Source: Tetradesmus obliquus
Lineage: Eukaryota; Chlorophyta; Chlorophyceae; Sphaeropleales; Scenedesmaceae
NCBI GenBank assembly: GCA_030272155.1
Contig: CP126197.1
Span: forward strand, 868,001-932,000
Length of the DNA stretch: 64,000 nucleotides
Direction of reading: 5' to 3'
The notes beneath the pieces were generated by a model. That model did no database searches and had not been told where the DNA came from. It saw only the letters and a program-made list of their open reading frames with translations. The number at the start of each line of letters is the position of its first letter. Position 1 is the first letter of the stretch. A program made the translations under genes and the position numbers. Shown here one piece after another: positions 13,301-23,338 of the stretch.

Positions 13301-15697
13301 AAGCTGCAACAGCTGACGTTAGCTGCAGCAGTTGAGTTGCAACATCTTCCTCCCCTGCCCGCACCTGCTCGATCATGAACTGCTTGATGCCCAGGTCGAA
13401 GTCCTCGTTGTCGTACTGGTTGAGCATGGCGTTGAGGAAGGTGTAGATCTGGCCGCGGTCCTTCCTGCAGGCAGCAGCAGCAGCAGCAGCAGCAGCCACG
13501 TTCAGCAGCAGCGAGCAGCAGCAGATACAGAAGTGATGTTGTACCAGCACACCAGCAGCAGCAGTTGCCTCCACGCCTCACTCGCCACTCCAGCACACCA
13601 ACAGCACCGCAACTTCAGCTGAAAGCTGCCTCAGCACTGGTCAGCAGCTGCCTCATCGCTGCTGCACGTCCCCTTGCGCACACACCATGGATGTGTTGGA
13701 AGTGCTTTGAAATCGAGCGGCACACCCAGCCTGCTGTGCAGCGCTGCCTTATACACGCCGCTGCCCCCATCAAGAACAAACGTGACAACAACTACAAGCG
13801 GCAACAGCAGCTGCCGCAGCACACGTCTCCGGCCCAAACGCCATCACAGCAGCTGCCAGTGACAACAGCTGCTGCCTTCACGCCCTCTGCACACGCTTCT
13901 CTCACCTCTCCTGCACGTCTCCCGGGGCGTACACCATGCTCGTATTCAGTGCCTCAAAATCGAGCGGCACGCCCAGCCTGCCGTGCAGCGCTGCTTCGTA
14001 CACGCCGCTGCCCGCCAGGTGGGGCCGGCTGTCGTACCAGGCGCGCTTGCGCGCAGCGATCAGCTTCTGCAGCTCAGGCGTGGACCTGCGGCGGAATGAT
14101 CAACATCCGTTTGATTAGTAACAGGAAAATGCACAGCCATCAGCAACTGCAGCTCGGGTGAGGAGCTGCAAGCCGTTTTGGGGGTTTGTTGACCGTACGT
14201 GTTAACAGTGGTGATGATGCATCAGTGAGAGTTGCAGCAGTGTTGCAGATGCCTGGATGCATGCGCATCTTGTAATGCGAGGGCTGTGTTAGGCTGCTGT
14301 GTGAGATGTTTTTGGCTTGGCTATCATCCAAGTTGTGGACTGTGTCGTAGCGCATTTTACACACTCCCTTGGGCACCAAGCAGGTGGTGTCCCAGTTGCG
14401 TTGCACTGCTGCAACCTCACAGCAACAACTCAGCGTCACTTCCAGCATCTGTTGCAGATGCCTGGCGGTGATGCGCTTCTGCCGCAAGTGCACAACTTAA
14501 CACAAGGTAATGCTCACATATTGCCTGCCTAAGCCCATGCAGCTAATCAATGTATGCATCTGCTGGGGCGTGCACTGCACAGTCGCCACTGCTGCTGTAC
14601 CCCAGCCCCATACTTTGGCAAGCTCCAGCTTTGCAATTCGCTTCAAAGGCACACACACAGGCTCTTGAACAATCAAAACATGTGAAGTGTGCAGCACATG
14701 CTGTGTATGAGCATATACACCCTCACCTGATAGCTGCGTCCACTTGCTGCTTGCTGGGCGCTGTGGCAGTGTCTGCATCAGCAACATCGCCAACGCCAGA
14801 CAGCCGCCAACTGCTGCTGCTGCTGCTATTGCTGCCTCTACTGCAGCTGCTTGGGCCGCTGCTGCGCTGCTGCACTTGTGTGGTGACCCTGTCAGAGCTG
14901 CAGCAGCAAGAGGAGCACGTGGCACACATGTGTCAGTGCGCCGGCTGCAGTTGTCATTGTTGAATTGCTTGATGCAGAACTGCACCAATCAAAATGGGTT
15001 GACATAAGAGCTGCGAAATCTAGCTACATAGCTTGTCACATTGGGAGCTGCAGACAGGAAACACTGCTGGTCCCGTTGCAGTCACGAGCTCAGGCACATC
15101 TGTGCATTGCACTTGCTGCAAACAAGGTTGTCATGCAGCCTGATGCAGGCAGACATGAACTGAAATGATGCGCCAAATTCGGCATAATGTAGGCAAAGGT
15201 ATTGCAGTAAGAGCCACAGCTGTCTTGCAAGTAAGCACCCACCTCAAGGGTGCGGCATAGCTGGGCCGTGCGCTCACGCCAGCTGCCACAACCAGCAGCG
15301 CCAGTGACCCCAGCATCCTGGAAGCAAACTGCAGCAGCCCTCTACTGCTGGCTTGCTGCTGCTGCTGCTGTTGCTGCTGCACCTGCTCTGCATGCTGCTG
15401 CCAGCGCTCCTGCTGCTGCTCCAGCGGCTGCTGCTGCTGCTGCTGCTCAGGCTGCTGCTGTGGGCCTTCACCGCTGCTTTGCTGGCTGTCATTGGTAGCG
15501 TATAGCCGGACATGTGGCCGTGATGGCGGAGCACGGCTGCTGTTCTGCTGTACGCCCGTGATCTGGGACTTGGCTGCTGCTCGCTGCTGTGGCAAGCTAC
15601 AGAGACCCAGTGGTATCCTGCAGCTGCCCGACAATGCAGACGAAGAGAGATACCCCTTACGGCATCCCGGCAGAGCCGCACGCTGCCCCAGCTGCAT
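1829..15697 (-). CDS. Plastid FtsH12/FtsHi-like AAA+ protein, protease site inactivated
   Basis: Exons by phase: 15697-15243, 14897-14727, 14085-13906, 13464-13365, 13106-12993, 12577-12435, an uncertain one from 12381, 11695-11655 (uncertain), 10657-10546, 10319-10209, 9548-9378, 8719-8611, 8294-8166, 7781-7597, 6693-6541, 6251-6176, 5454-5333, 4669-4498, 4160-4030, 3812-3725, 3460-3327, 2775-2644, 2233-1829; phases agree from 10657 to the stop. Total is about 1,150-1,200 residues. The N terminus looks like a plastid transit peptide followed by poly-Gln and a hydrophobic segment ending ARPSYA. A second membrane segment ([14 protein letters not shown]) precedes the AAA domain: Walker A GAPGTGKT (8221-8244), Walker [11 protein letters not shown] (about 7668-7697), arginine finger RPGRFDR (exon 6693). 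The zinc-protease motif HEAGH reads YEAGK (4573-4587), so proteolysis is not expected. In plants FtsH12 and the inactive FtsHi proteins form a motor with Ycf2 for import at the inner envelope; this role is inferred. Which subfamily it belongs to is unsettled. Confidence 0.8.
2290..2362 (-). repeat. Decayed copy of 5' edge of last FtsH-like exon
   Basis: This copy repeats the first codons of the exon that starts at 2233 (GK(E/Q)VAH(I/V)[15 protein letters not shown]), with its CTT-rich acceptor region, about 125 bp upstream. After PDPYTV the similarity stops and the frame closes. Confidence 0.85.
2837..3105 (-). repeat. Three decayed copies of the exon 2775-2644 5' edge
   Basis: The start of the real exon ([17 protein letters not shown]) recurs at about 2837-2889, 2959-3000 and 3054-3113, each followed upstream by a CTGCAG-like acceptor. 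Spacing is about 110 bp. The furthest copy still reads [14 protein letters not shown]; the middle one is the most degraded. None carries the downstream half of the exon. Confidence 0.8.
3210..3262 (-). repeat. Decayed copy of the 3460-3327 exon interior
   Basis: The minus-strand frame reads [18 protein letters not shown], a clear but mutated copy of [16 protein letters not shown] in the exon at 3460-3327. It lies downstream of the real exon within the following intron. Confidence 0.55.
3525..3556 (-). repeat. Copy of 5' edge of exon 3460-3327
   Basis: The start of the exon (PMDLMSLHP) and its acceptor recur about 85 bp upstream with a few substitutions. Confidence 0.6.
3880..3915 (-). repeat. 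Copy of 5' edge of exon 3812-3725
   Basis: The first codons of the exon (TGLC) and the CTGCAG acceptor recur about 95 bp upstream, with adjacent intron sequence also similar. Confidence 0.55.
4247..4300 (-). repeat. Copy of 5' edge of exon 4160-4030
   Basis: The sequence for [17 protein letters not shown] recurs about 135 bp upstream ([17 protein letters not shown]), including a CCGCAG acceptor. Confidence 0.75.
4725..5140 (-). repeat. Three decayed copies of the exon 4669-4498 5' edge
   Basis: The exon start ([20 protein letters not shown]) recurs at about 4725-4812 ([20 protein letters not shown]), 4970-5034 ([20 protein letters not shown]) and 5095-5137 (very degraded). Decay increases with distance from the real exon, as expected for serial duplication. 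Confidence 0.8.
5195..5262 (-). repeat. Decayed copy of 3' edge of exon 5454-5333
   Basis: The copy reads [16 protein letters not shown] followed by a GTGATT donor, against [20 protein letters not shown] in the real exon. It has lost the ENKAM codons, a deletion between two MEx repeats. It lies downstream of the exon. Confidence 0.8.
6775..6833 (-). repeat. Decayed copy of 5' edge of exon 6693-6541
   Basis: The copy reads [19 protein letters not shown] with the CTGCAG acceptor retained, about 140 bp upstream of the real exon ([20 protein letters not shown]). Confidence 0.85.
6970..7450 (-). repeat. Four serial copies of the 3' edge of exon 7781-7597
   Basis: The codons for [11 protein letters not shown] and the following donor recur with exon edges near 7350, 7225, 7103 and 6976 (real edge 7597). 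The 7350 copy is longest and reaches back to VLFVDEFD; its intron flank and those of the next two share a CAGTACGATGT-like word, so intron was duplicated with exon. The last three intervals are 122-127 bp. Confidence 0.85.
7862..7902 (-). repeat. Copy of 5' edge of exon 7781-7597
   Basis: The start [11 protein letters not shown] recurs as [11 protein letters not shown] about 120 bp upstream with a mutated acceptor. Confidence 0.75.
8046..8104 (-). repeat. Copy of 3' edge of the Walker A exon
   Basis: The codons for [15 protein letters not shown] and a donor recur about 115 bp downstream of the exon 8294-8166. Confidence 0.8.
8365..8416 (-). repeat. Copy of 5' edge of the Walker A exon
   Basis: The codons for [16 protein letters not shown] recur about 115 bp upstream of the exon 8294-8166, so this exon is flanked by a remnant on each side, each copying the nearer edge. 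Confidence 0.8.
8828..9040 (-). repeat. Two copies of the 5' edge of exon 8719-8611
   Basis: The start [16 protein letters not shown] recurs as [16 protein letters not shown] at 8828-8870 and in a degraded form ([14 protein letters not shown]) at about 8990-9033. Confidence 0.8.
9115..9278 (-). repeat. Two copies of the 3' edge of exon 9548-9378
   Basis: The codons for [18 protein letters not shown] and the GTGAG donor recur at about 9221-9276 and more weakly at 9119-9162. Confidence 0.75.
9617..9645 (-). repeat. Short copy of the 5' edge of exon 9548-9378
   Basis: The acceptor and the codons for IARYT recur about 85 bp upstream. Confidence 0.5.
9774..10155 (-). repeat. Three copies of the 3' edge of exon 10319-10209
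   Basis: The codons for [11 protein letters not shown] and the donor recur around 10109-10150, 9985-10030 and 9774-9800, downstream of the exon. The last copy abuts an AT-rich array. Confidence 0.7.
9805..9952. repeat. AT-only microsatellite in an FtsH-like intron
   Basis: About 145 bp of TAATA/ATAAT pentamers with two ATTAGTAAT interruptions lie in an otherwise GC-rich region. It falls between the exons at 10319-10209 and 9548-9378. Confidence 0.9.
10734..11196 (-). repeat. Five serial copies of the 5' edge of exon 10657-10546
   Basis: The codons for [15 protein letters not shown] and the acceptor recur with edges at about 10763, 10866, 10975, 11083 and 11195 (real edge 10657). Spacing is 103-112 bp. 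Remnant lengths vary from about 28 to 55 bp. The flanking intron words (CCAGAACAAGCAG) are repeated too. Confidence 0.9.
11536..11591. repeat. Near-perfect inverted repeat (foldback)
   Basis: The arms AGCCTAGGTCA and TGACCTAGGCT are perfect complements and continue inward with TCAAG/CTTGA and TTGAG/CTCAA, giving a stem of about 26 bp with a few bulges and almost no loop. It lies in an intron of the FtsH-like gene. Confidence 0.8.
12720..12937 (-). repeat. Two copies of the 3' edge of exon 13106-12993
   Basis: The codons for [12 protein letters not shown] and the donor recur at about 12857-12935 and 12726-12800, downstream of the exon. A short copy of the 5' edge (QQEIE-like) also occurs near 13196-13222. 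Confidence 0.75.
13680..13772 (-). repeat. Copy of the 3' half of exon 14085-13906
   Basis: The minus strand reads [20 protein letters not shown], a slightly mutated copy of [20 protein letters not shown], downstream of the real exon. Confidence 0.85.
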
Positions 15698-16935
15698 CCT
15701 GGGCGACTGTGCTGCTATGGCAAGTGCATGGGAACGCACGCAAGCCTAGTCTTGTGTCCGATCCCAATCTTTATAACAGATTATCAAGAATTGCAGTATA
15801 TAATAGCAACGTGCTTATCGATTCCCACGCAAGGTCCGAGATTGTCTCAGTCAGCAGCACTGAAGCAGACTCACATACGTAAGACACAAAACCAGACGAC
15901 TGCCGCTAGCGTTTTGCTTGCAACGCAGCCTTGAGCATACAGCCTCTGCGCAGACATGTACCATCATCGTGTTACACACCAGTTCGTCGCGCATTGGTGG
16001 CATGCGCTCTTCTCAACGTTTCTGTGCACAACTTGTGTTTCTTCCGGTTGCGATAGGTTGCTCGGCCTTGCTTGACGTACGTTTGACTGGTGTTTGACTA
16101 AGTGCAACTTCAAAAGCTTTCACCAGCCCACCAGCCCGCTGCTTCAAGCAGAAGGGACATCAACAGCGACAAACAGCAAAGATACTTGAACAAGATAAGC
16201 TTGTGTCGTAGCAACTCCTTTGGCAGCCTGGTAAGGACGCCATTTCCGGTGGCCACGTCTGGTACACTGCCTATAGGCAGGTAGCTACCTGCCAGGCTGG
16301 CAAGTTCACGCCCGGCTAGATGGTCCACAGTGCTTCTGGACTGGCCCCTGCTTGTGACACACAAGTGCAGCTGAGCATGTTGCATTCGAGTGCTGAATTG
16401 AAGGCAGGTTTGCATGGTAGCAGCCGTTATGAACTCCCACACTGTGACAGGTCCGCAGGCCCACCTCAGGTGACCCGGAAGGAGGCTCAATCATGTGCTT
16501 GCTCGGCAGCATTTCCTGCGCAGCAAATCTCACTTGCAGTTGCTTCTGCACACGCACTTGCAGGTTACAGCTCCAAGCAGCGGAAACCGCACCACACATC
16601 GAGCATCACCCCGATGACTGCCCTCAACCGTGCCAGCCTAGGTCAGGCTAGGGTTCTTTGTGTTTGTGTCACTCCCACCAGGGTCACTCTTGGCTGCTCA
16701 ACCCACCATCAAGTCCGGATGGTTTCACGATGCTATAAATCGTGCTTGTGGGTCTGAAGTTTCTCGTTAATGCCTGCCGTGCCAGCCTGCAGCCGCTGGT
16801 GCCAATTGCACAGCAGGCCAAGCCACGCATAGGCGTGTTCTCAAGATTGCAAACAGTATTTGAATATATCCGCTTAGTTTCTTGTTGTTGATTGCCTGCA
16901 CACGGCCCACCCCATGCAGCAGCTGCGTTTCAGCA
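15698..16935. other. Divergent intergenic region, probable promoters
   Basis: The region separates the FtsH-like gene (-) from the SAND-like gene (+), so it should hold both promoters. I recognise no coding sequence; frames up to 145 codons lack recognisable protein features. Confidence 0.4.
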
Positions 16936-17093
16936 ATGCCAGGAGGCCAGGGACCTTCGCAGACTCGTGAGAAACGCAAGCATCTCGAAACAGTCAGGCA
17001 CAGGTCATCAAAAAAACTTCGGGGAGACCTCTTGCCAAGTTCTAGGCAGGAGCAGCCGACCAGCAGTTCAGAGGATACGGAACATGACCAACG

Positions 17094-17127
<34 letters not shown>

Positions 17128-17466
17128 GCAGAGGCTGTACAGTGTAGGGCTAGGGACTCAGATCCAGAAAAGGTCTTACCTGCACGGCGGAGCAGTAGCA
17201 GAAAGCAGCGCAGCAGCAGCGGCCAGCCAGGTATCGCCAATGGAAGTGCAGTTCCTGCTGCAGCAGCAGCACCGGCAGCAGCAGCAGCGCCGCCGGCACC
17301 AGCTGCCGCTGACAACAGGCGTGCACGCAGCAGTGAAGGAGCAGTTGCTACGGCAGCAACCCTGGCTAACATGCGCAGACATGGCAGGACCGAGCAGCAG
17401 CAGAAGCAGTCGCAGCAGCAGACAACGACACAGGGCAAGAAACACAAACGGCGAACAGCAGCACTT

Positions 17467-17501
<35 letters not shown>

Positions 17502-17839
17502 ACAACAGCACCCACTGCTGCACCAGCGGCACCCACCTCAGGTCTTGCAGGAGCAAAGTGCACACCAGCAGATAGCAGCAGCAGCAGCAGCAGCTGGTGC
17601 TGGTGAGCCACCAGTGCCTGGCTGCAACAACCCAAGCAGAAGCAACAGCAGTCATGCAAGGAGTGGCAGCAGTAGCGGTGGCAGCAGCAGTAGTAGTAGT
17701 GATGCAGACGATGACGTAGACAGCAGCAGCAGCAGCAGCGGCGGCAGCGGTGGTGCAGGTGACTCTGACACCAGTGACTATCACCCTAGCACAGACCAAG
17801 AGCAAGAGCAAAATGAGGAAGAGGGACGTGCAGCCGCAG

Positions 17840-17898
<59 letters not shown>

Positions 17899-19328
17899 GA
17901 TGATAGCACTTGGGATGATGAGGTGGATGGTGGAACTCAATTGCAGCGCATCCCAAGCAGTGGCGGCCTCAATGCATTTGAGGCAAATGCTGCAGCTGCT
18001 GCCGCCGCCTTTGCAGCAGCTGCTGCTGCTGTAGGCATCAGTGACGGCAGCGGGCAGCAGCAGCAGCAGCTGCCTGTTGTGCCTGTGGTGTGTGGCAGCA
18101 AGCGTGGAACCTTCCACACTGCCAGCCTGACAGTGAGCTGCAGCTGCAGCAGCTGCACGCAGCAAGGTGAGATGAGGGGGCAGAATGCAGCAGCAATAGT
18201 TGATGATCTTCACAGCTCAGCATGCTCCGCTGCTTGCTGATTGTGTATGCACCTCTGCTCACCATGAATTGATGGTGCAAAACAGCTGTGTATGCACCTC
18301 TGCTCACCATGAATTGATGGTGCACAACAGCTGTGTATGCACCTCTGCTCACCATGAATTGATGGTGCACAACAGCTGTGTATGCACCTCTGCTCACCAT
18401 GAATTGATGGTGCAAAACAGCTGTGTATGCACCTCTGCTCACCATGAATTGATGGTGCACAACAGCTGTGTATGCACCTCTGCTCACCATGAATTGATGG
18501 TGCACAACAGCTGTGTATGCACCTCTGCTCACCATGAATTGATGGTGCAAAACAGCTGTGTATGCACCTCTGCTCACCATGAATTGATGGTGCAAAACAG
18601 CTGTGTATGCACCTCTGCTCACCATGAATTGATGGTGCAAAACAGCTGTGTATGCACCTCTGCTCACCATGAATTGATGGTGCAAAACAGCTGTGTATGC
18701 ACCTCTGCTCACCATGAATTGATGGTGCACAACAGCTGTGTATGCACCTCTGCTCACCATGAATTGATGGTGCAAAACAGCTGTGTATGCACCTCTGCTC
18801 ACCATGAATTGATGGTGCAAAACAGCTGTGTATGCACCTCTGCTCACCATGAATTGATGGTGCACAACAGCTGTGTATGCACCTCTGCTCACCATGAATT
18901 GATGGTGCAAAACAGCTGTGTATGCACCTCTGCTCACCATGAATTGATGGTGCAAAACAGCTGTGTATGCACCTCTGCTCACCATGAATTGATGGTGCAA
19001 AACAGCTGTGTATGCACCTCTGCTCACCATGAATTGATGGTGCACAACAGCTGTGTATGCACCTCTGCTCACCATGAATTGATGGTGCAAAACAGCTGTG
19101 TATGCACCTCTGCTCACCATGAATTGATGGTGCAAAACAGCTGTGTATGCACCTCTGCTCACCATGAATTGATGGTGCACAACAGCTGTGTATGCACCTC
19201 TGCTCACCATGAATTGATGGTGCAAAACAGCTGTCCAGCAGTTGACAGTGAGCTGTCCAGGTAACTGCATTGTGTGGTGCCACCATGCCTGCATGCTACA
19301 GCTGCTGATGCCATGTGCCATCACTACC

Positions 19329-19376
<48 letters not shown>

Positions 19377-20070
19377 CTGTCGTGTGCAGGTGCGGGGCGC
19401 ATGCTTGCTGTGGCCTTCCAGGCGCATGCAGGCCAGGCGGCAACCAAGAACTGGAAGCGCAGCATCAAAGTACAGGTGTGTGTTGTACGGTACAGCTGTG
19501 ATTATCAAGTAAGGGAGGAATCAAAGACGCTGTGGCAGTGCAGCCACCAGGAACTGGAAACGCAGCATCGAAGTGCAGGAGCGTCTTGTTTTACAGCCAA
19601 GTATGCTGTGGCAGTACAGCAGAATGAGGTCTGTGGGCAATGGCGTGCCTGCCACCACCCCTAGCATAGCAGCGCATTATTGCCAAACAGTCATTGCACA
19701 CCTACATCACATGTCGTCTGCTGCTTCACAGGCTGAGGAGGGCCTCAGTTGCAGCATGACATTGCCGGAAGTTACTCAAGCCACTTCTGTTTCTGTGGCC
19801 CGCTGTAATTTCCTTTGTCCTGCAGGCCGAAGAGGGCCTCAGTTGCAGCATCGGCTACTGGCTGCACCGTGCAGTGGATGAGCAGCAGCTGGCGCAGCTG
19901 CTGCAGCAGCACGGCAAGGCGGCAAACGCACAGCGGCCGCAGAATCAGGGCCTGCTACGACGGCGGCAGCGACAGCAGCAGCAGCAGCAGCAGCAGCAGC
20001 GCAGGCGGCAGCAGCAGGATGAGGATGGTGAGGCAGCAGCAGATGTTGAGGATTACCAGCAGCAAGATGG

Positions 20071-20102
<32 letters not shown>

Positions 20103-21955
20103 CAGGGTTCAGTCCCCAGGACATTCAGGGCTTGCAGCAGATGGCCAAGCTGCAGCAGCAGCAGCAGCAGCACAGGACTGGGCGGCAGCAGCAGCAGCAG
20201 CTGGTGTGTGTGCGCAGCAAGTGGCACGGCAGGGATTGCTACTTGGTGACAGACGGCAGCAGTAGCAGCAGTTCTGCTCAAGCCCAGCAGCAGCAGGAGG
20301 CTCCAGCAGCAGCAGCAGCAGCAGCAAGTGGTGCGGAGCAGCGCGAGTATCTCTACACGTCGTATCGAGATGACATCCACACCTGGCGGTCCTTTGTCAG
20401 CCTGCCAGCCGCCGTGCGGCGCATGCGGCCCACCACCCGCAGCAGCAGCAGCGGGGGCAGCGGCAGCGCAGCCGCCACGTTCACGGTCGGCAACTTGTAC
20501 ACCAGTGCTGCTGCTGCCGGCACTGCTGCTGACCTGGCGCAGCTAGCAATGCTGGGTGTGTGGGTGGGAATGCGGCTGAACTTCCCGCTGGAAAGTTACA
20601 CTGCAGAACAGCGGCGGCTGCGCAGCGGCGCAGATCTGCTGCAGTATCTGCAGCAGCTGCGGCGGGGGCACGTGTTAGGCCTCACCCCTGCTGCTGGGGA
20701 TAGGCCTGCTGGTGTGCGGAGGAGTGTCCGAGGTTGTGGAGGGGGTGGGGCTGCGGGTGGCGGCGGCGCTGCGCTGGCGCGGTGGCGTGCTGAGCGGGCG
20801 CAGCAGCGGCGCTGCGGGCTGTGCACTGGCTGCCTGTCTGGCCGCTGCTGCGTAGTGGCGGCATGGCGGCGGCAACAACAGCAGGTGCGTTGGTAGTGCA
20901 AATGGAATGGTATGGTTTGGGTAGAAGAGCCTTTGTGATAGCCGAGCGCTTGCTGCTGTTGTTGGGCTCTGCTGGCATGAACTGGCGGTGCATGCTCATG
21001 CAGGTGGGGCAACTTCAGTGAATCAGGCAGTTGGGCGGTCGTGTGAACCTTCAGTTCTTCCCGGTTTGTCTCGCATCTGAGCTTTGACACATTTGCTGCG
21101 CTGCTGGTGTGAACGCAGGCTGCTGCAGCAGCGGCGGCAGCTGGAGCCAGCAGCATCGCCCAAAGCAGCAGGGCAGCAGCAGCTGCAGCAGCTGCCATTG
21201 CTCCCAGGACAGGCCCAGCAGCAGCAGCAGCAGCAGCAGCAGTAGGCGGTGCACTGGCTGACCAAGCTAGCCAGGTGGATGCGGCACTGCAGGGGCAGCA
21301 CTGGCGGCTGCTGGCCCTGCAGCAGCCGGAGCAGCTGCGCCTAGTGACACCGCAGCAGCCAGCAGCAGCAGCACTGCAGCTGGCACCAGCAGCCGCTGCT
21401 GCTGCTGCTGCAGCAGCACCACCGCTGCAACCAGCAACAGCAGCAGGAGGTAGCAGTCAGCTGCCAAGACCTGAACCCTCTGCAGGAGCCCTGCTGGGGC
21501 AGTACGGCGGTTTACCGCTGCCAAAACCTGAAGACCCTAGGGTTCGCAGGAAGGTCCCCACAGCCCGGCCAGGGCTTAGGTTTCAGCAGCAGCTGGCTGC
21601 TGCAGGCGCCGCAGCAGCAGCAGGGCTAGGAGTCATGCAGCTGCAGCCAAATCATCAGCAGCAGCAGCCGTCATGTAGGACCTGCCTTTCTGCGCAGCAT
21701 GGTGCAGGTGGTGCGAAGCATTGCCCGCTGCACACGCTGCAGCTGCAGAGTGAGCAGGACCCTGGACATCAACCAGCAGCAGCAGCAGCGGACGAGCAAG
21801 AGACTGCTGGCGGCTGGGTTTCGGCGCTAGGGTTTGATGGGGTTCAGCTGGTTGGGGCTTTGCGGGGCTTAGCTGATGAGCTGCTTGGTGGTGAAGTGGA
21901 GCGGATAGACAGGGCTGCCCAGCTGAGGGCTGCGGCAGCCGCGCGAAAGCGGCGG

Positions 21956-22003
<48 letters not shown>

Positions 22004-22404
22004 GATGGTCAGCAGGACGGTGCAGAGGGGGCGGCTGACATGCAGGCGGCAGCTGCTGCTGCTGTGCCTGCTGCTGCTGCTGCTGCTGGTGATGCAGGTG
22101 CAGCAGCTGGGGCAGGCAGTGGTGCTGAGGTACAGGCTGAGCCAGCAATTGGCCGTAGCAGCAAGCGCACCAGAGTGAGGCGGAGCGGCAGCACTGCTGG
22201 ATTGGGAGCAGCAGCAGCAGATGCGGCGCGTGAGCTGGGAGCAGGTGCCGCGGCAGGCACATCAGCAGCAGCAGCAGCAGCAGCGGCAGCAGTAGCAGCA
22301 GGTGGGGTGTCGGGCAGGGTAGGTTTAGACCCCTGGTCGTTTGTGGCTGCTGCTGTGCTGCTGCAGGAGGTGGGGCGGGCAGTGCTGGAGGGGCATGCTG
22401 AGTA
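16936..22404 (+). CDS. Poly-Gln SAND-like putative transcription regulator
   Basis: Exon 1 runs from the ATG at 16936 to 18166, exon 2 19390-19475, exon 3 from 19826; an exon from 21119 runs to the stop at 22402-22404. The junction between the last two is unclear, because the best donor (20884) gives the wrong phase. Exon 1 opens with a basic segment (TREKRKHLETVRHRSSKKLR) that could be a nuclear signal, followed by Gln, Ser and acidic runs. The end of exon 1 with exons 2 and 3 encodes CGSKRGTF..CSCSSC, then FQAHAG.AATKNWKRSIKV, then GLSCSIGYWL. The KNWK-x-SI core and CxC cluster resemble SAND domains and the related Tify-binding domain of plant regulators; volvocine RegA-type VARL proteins also carry a SAND core. 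Function as a DNA-binding regulator is inferred from the fold. The C-terminal part is Ala/Gln-rich with a basic KRRK.. segment. Confidence 0.6.
17096..17126 (+). repeat. CAG run in exon 1 of the SAND-like gene
   Basis: About ten CAG codons encode poly-Gln. Similar runs occur at 17471-17502, 17842-17898 (the longest in this gene), 19976-20000 and 21958-22002. Confidence 0.9.
18241..19230. repeat. 45-bp minisatellite, 22 copies, in intron 1 of the SAND-like gene
   Basis: There are exactly 22 head-to-tail copies of a 45-bp unit starting CTGTGTATGCACC. The copies are almost identical except one position: the unit ends TGCAAAACAG (type A, 14 copies) or TGCACAACAG (type C, 8 copies). Each unit contains CACCATGAATTGATGGTG, a near-palindrome with one mismatched pair. 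Because 45 is a multiple of three, several frames stay open across the array on both strands, but it lies between a good donor (18167) and acceptor (19389). Confidence 0.95.
19329..19375 (+). repeat. CTG run before the exon 2 acceptor
   Basis: About 15 CTG triplets lie 15 bp before the acceptor at 19389, in the place of a polypyrimidine tract. Confidence 0.85.
19536..19775 (+). repeat. Pseudo-exon copies of exon 2 end and exon 3 start
   Basis: At 19541-19578 a copy of ACCAAGAACTGGAAGCGCAG and what follows (KNWKRSI.VQ) lies inside intron 2, about 100 bp after the original. At 19723-19765 a copy of the exon 3 acceptor and first codons (AEEGLSCS) lies about 95 bp before the real one. Each copy has lost its reading context. 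Confidence 0.8.
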
Positions 22405-23338
22405 GGCGGCAGCTGCAGGGCTGCACTGCAGTGTGCTGCAGCTGCAGGGCTGCACGTCAAAACCCTGGTGAAGCATCGTTGCAGTAGCACCCTCAGTGGG
22501 AGTCTTGTTTTGCTGCCACGTGTTTCAACTCAAGGAACAGTGGCAGATTATCCTTGATGACAGACGCTGCAGGTGGTTTGCTTCAACAAGTGTTTGATAA
22601 CAAAACGCGTGCGGGTGCAGAAATTTCTTTTGAAATTGAGCTAGACCGTTTATCCTGTGGTTCGCCTTTCATCCGGCTTCATGCAATGCTGTTCTCATGG
22701 TCAAGTTGAAGTCCACAAGTACTACTACCAGGGGTGACGCACAGCTCTGCCAGTGTGACCAGCACAGGATGACCTCCAGCTGTGTACCTGCAGTTGCGAT
22801 TTCTTGCATTCTGCAAGCATTCGTGTCGGTGAAAGCGTATGATTTATCGTTTAACTTGGTTTGACATGAGCGGTAAGCGACACCCACATGAGAACTGGCA
22901 GGAAGCAGCAAGTAGCCAGCGCCTCAAGTCTACAACCCTAAACACATACTACGCGTCTCTCCCGCCTTATAGCGTGCACGATTCCCTGGCCATCCAGCTT
23001 AAACGATCAAAACGCTACAACTCATTCTTCCTCACTCTAAGTTTGCAGCATCACGCTGAATCGCTTGAGGTCATCACCTCACCGGCTTGGGTGAGCGCAC
23101 ATTTTTCACGAGTCAACGGCGGCAGCAGTGGTTCGTGACATTGACAATGATTTTTGAGACATTCTAACGCTTCATGCGCTGCATTTAGCTGCAAGCACGC
23201 TGCCGCGTGTCTGCACGTGTGTGAAACCTCTCATCTAGCCAGCCTGACAGAAGCTGCTGTTGCTGCTGCTGCCCCTGTACAGGACAACGTCGTCGTCACT
23301 CCACCCCGCTACACGCCAAAAAGCAACAAAACCTTGAC
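22405..23338. other. Intergenic, no gene recognised
   Basis: The region is between two plus-strand genes. No open frame with recognisable features is seen. It should carry the 3' end of the SAND-like gene and the promoter of the Cys-rich gene. Confidence 0.4.

Noticed and set aside
14497-14988. Alternative frame of the second FtsH-like exon with a hydrophobic stretch ([16 protein letters not shown])
   Set aside because: It looks like a membrane segment, but phases of the neighbouring exons require the Ser-rich frame instead. Kept as a minor possibility.
17176-18213. 345-codon minus frame
   Set aside because: It is the reverse of CAG-rich exon 1 and gives Leu/Cys/Ala runs only.
18241-19230. 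CRISPR-like array
   Set aside because: Units are directly adjacent with no variable spacers, in a eukaryotic intron.
18038-19468. Long minus and plus frames (350-476 codons) over the 45-bp array
   Set aside because: They exist because 45 is a multiple of three and the unit has no stop; the array lies in an intron of the SAND-like gene.
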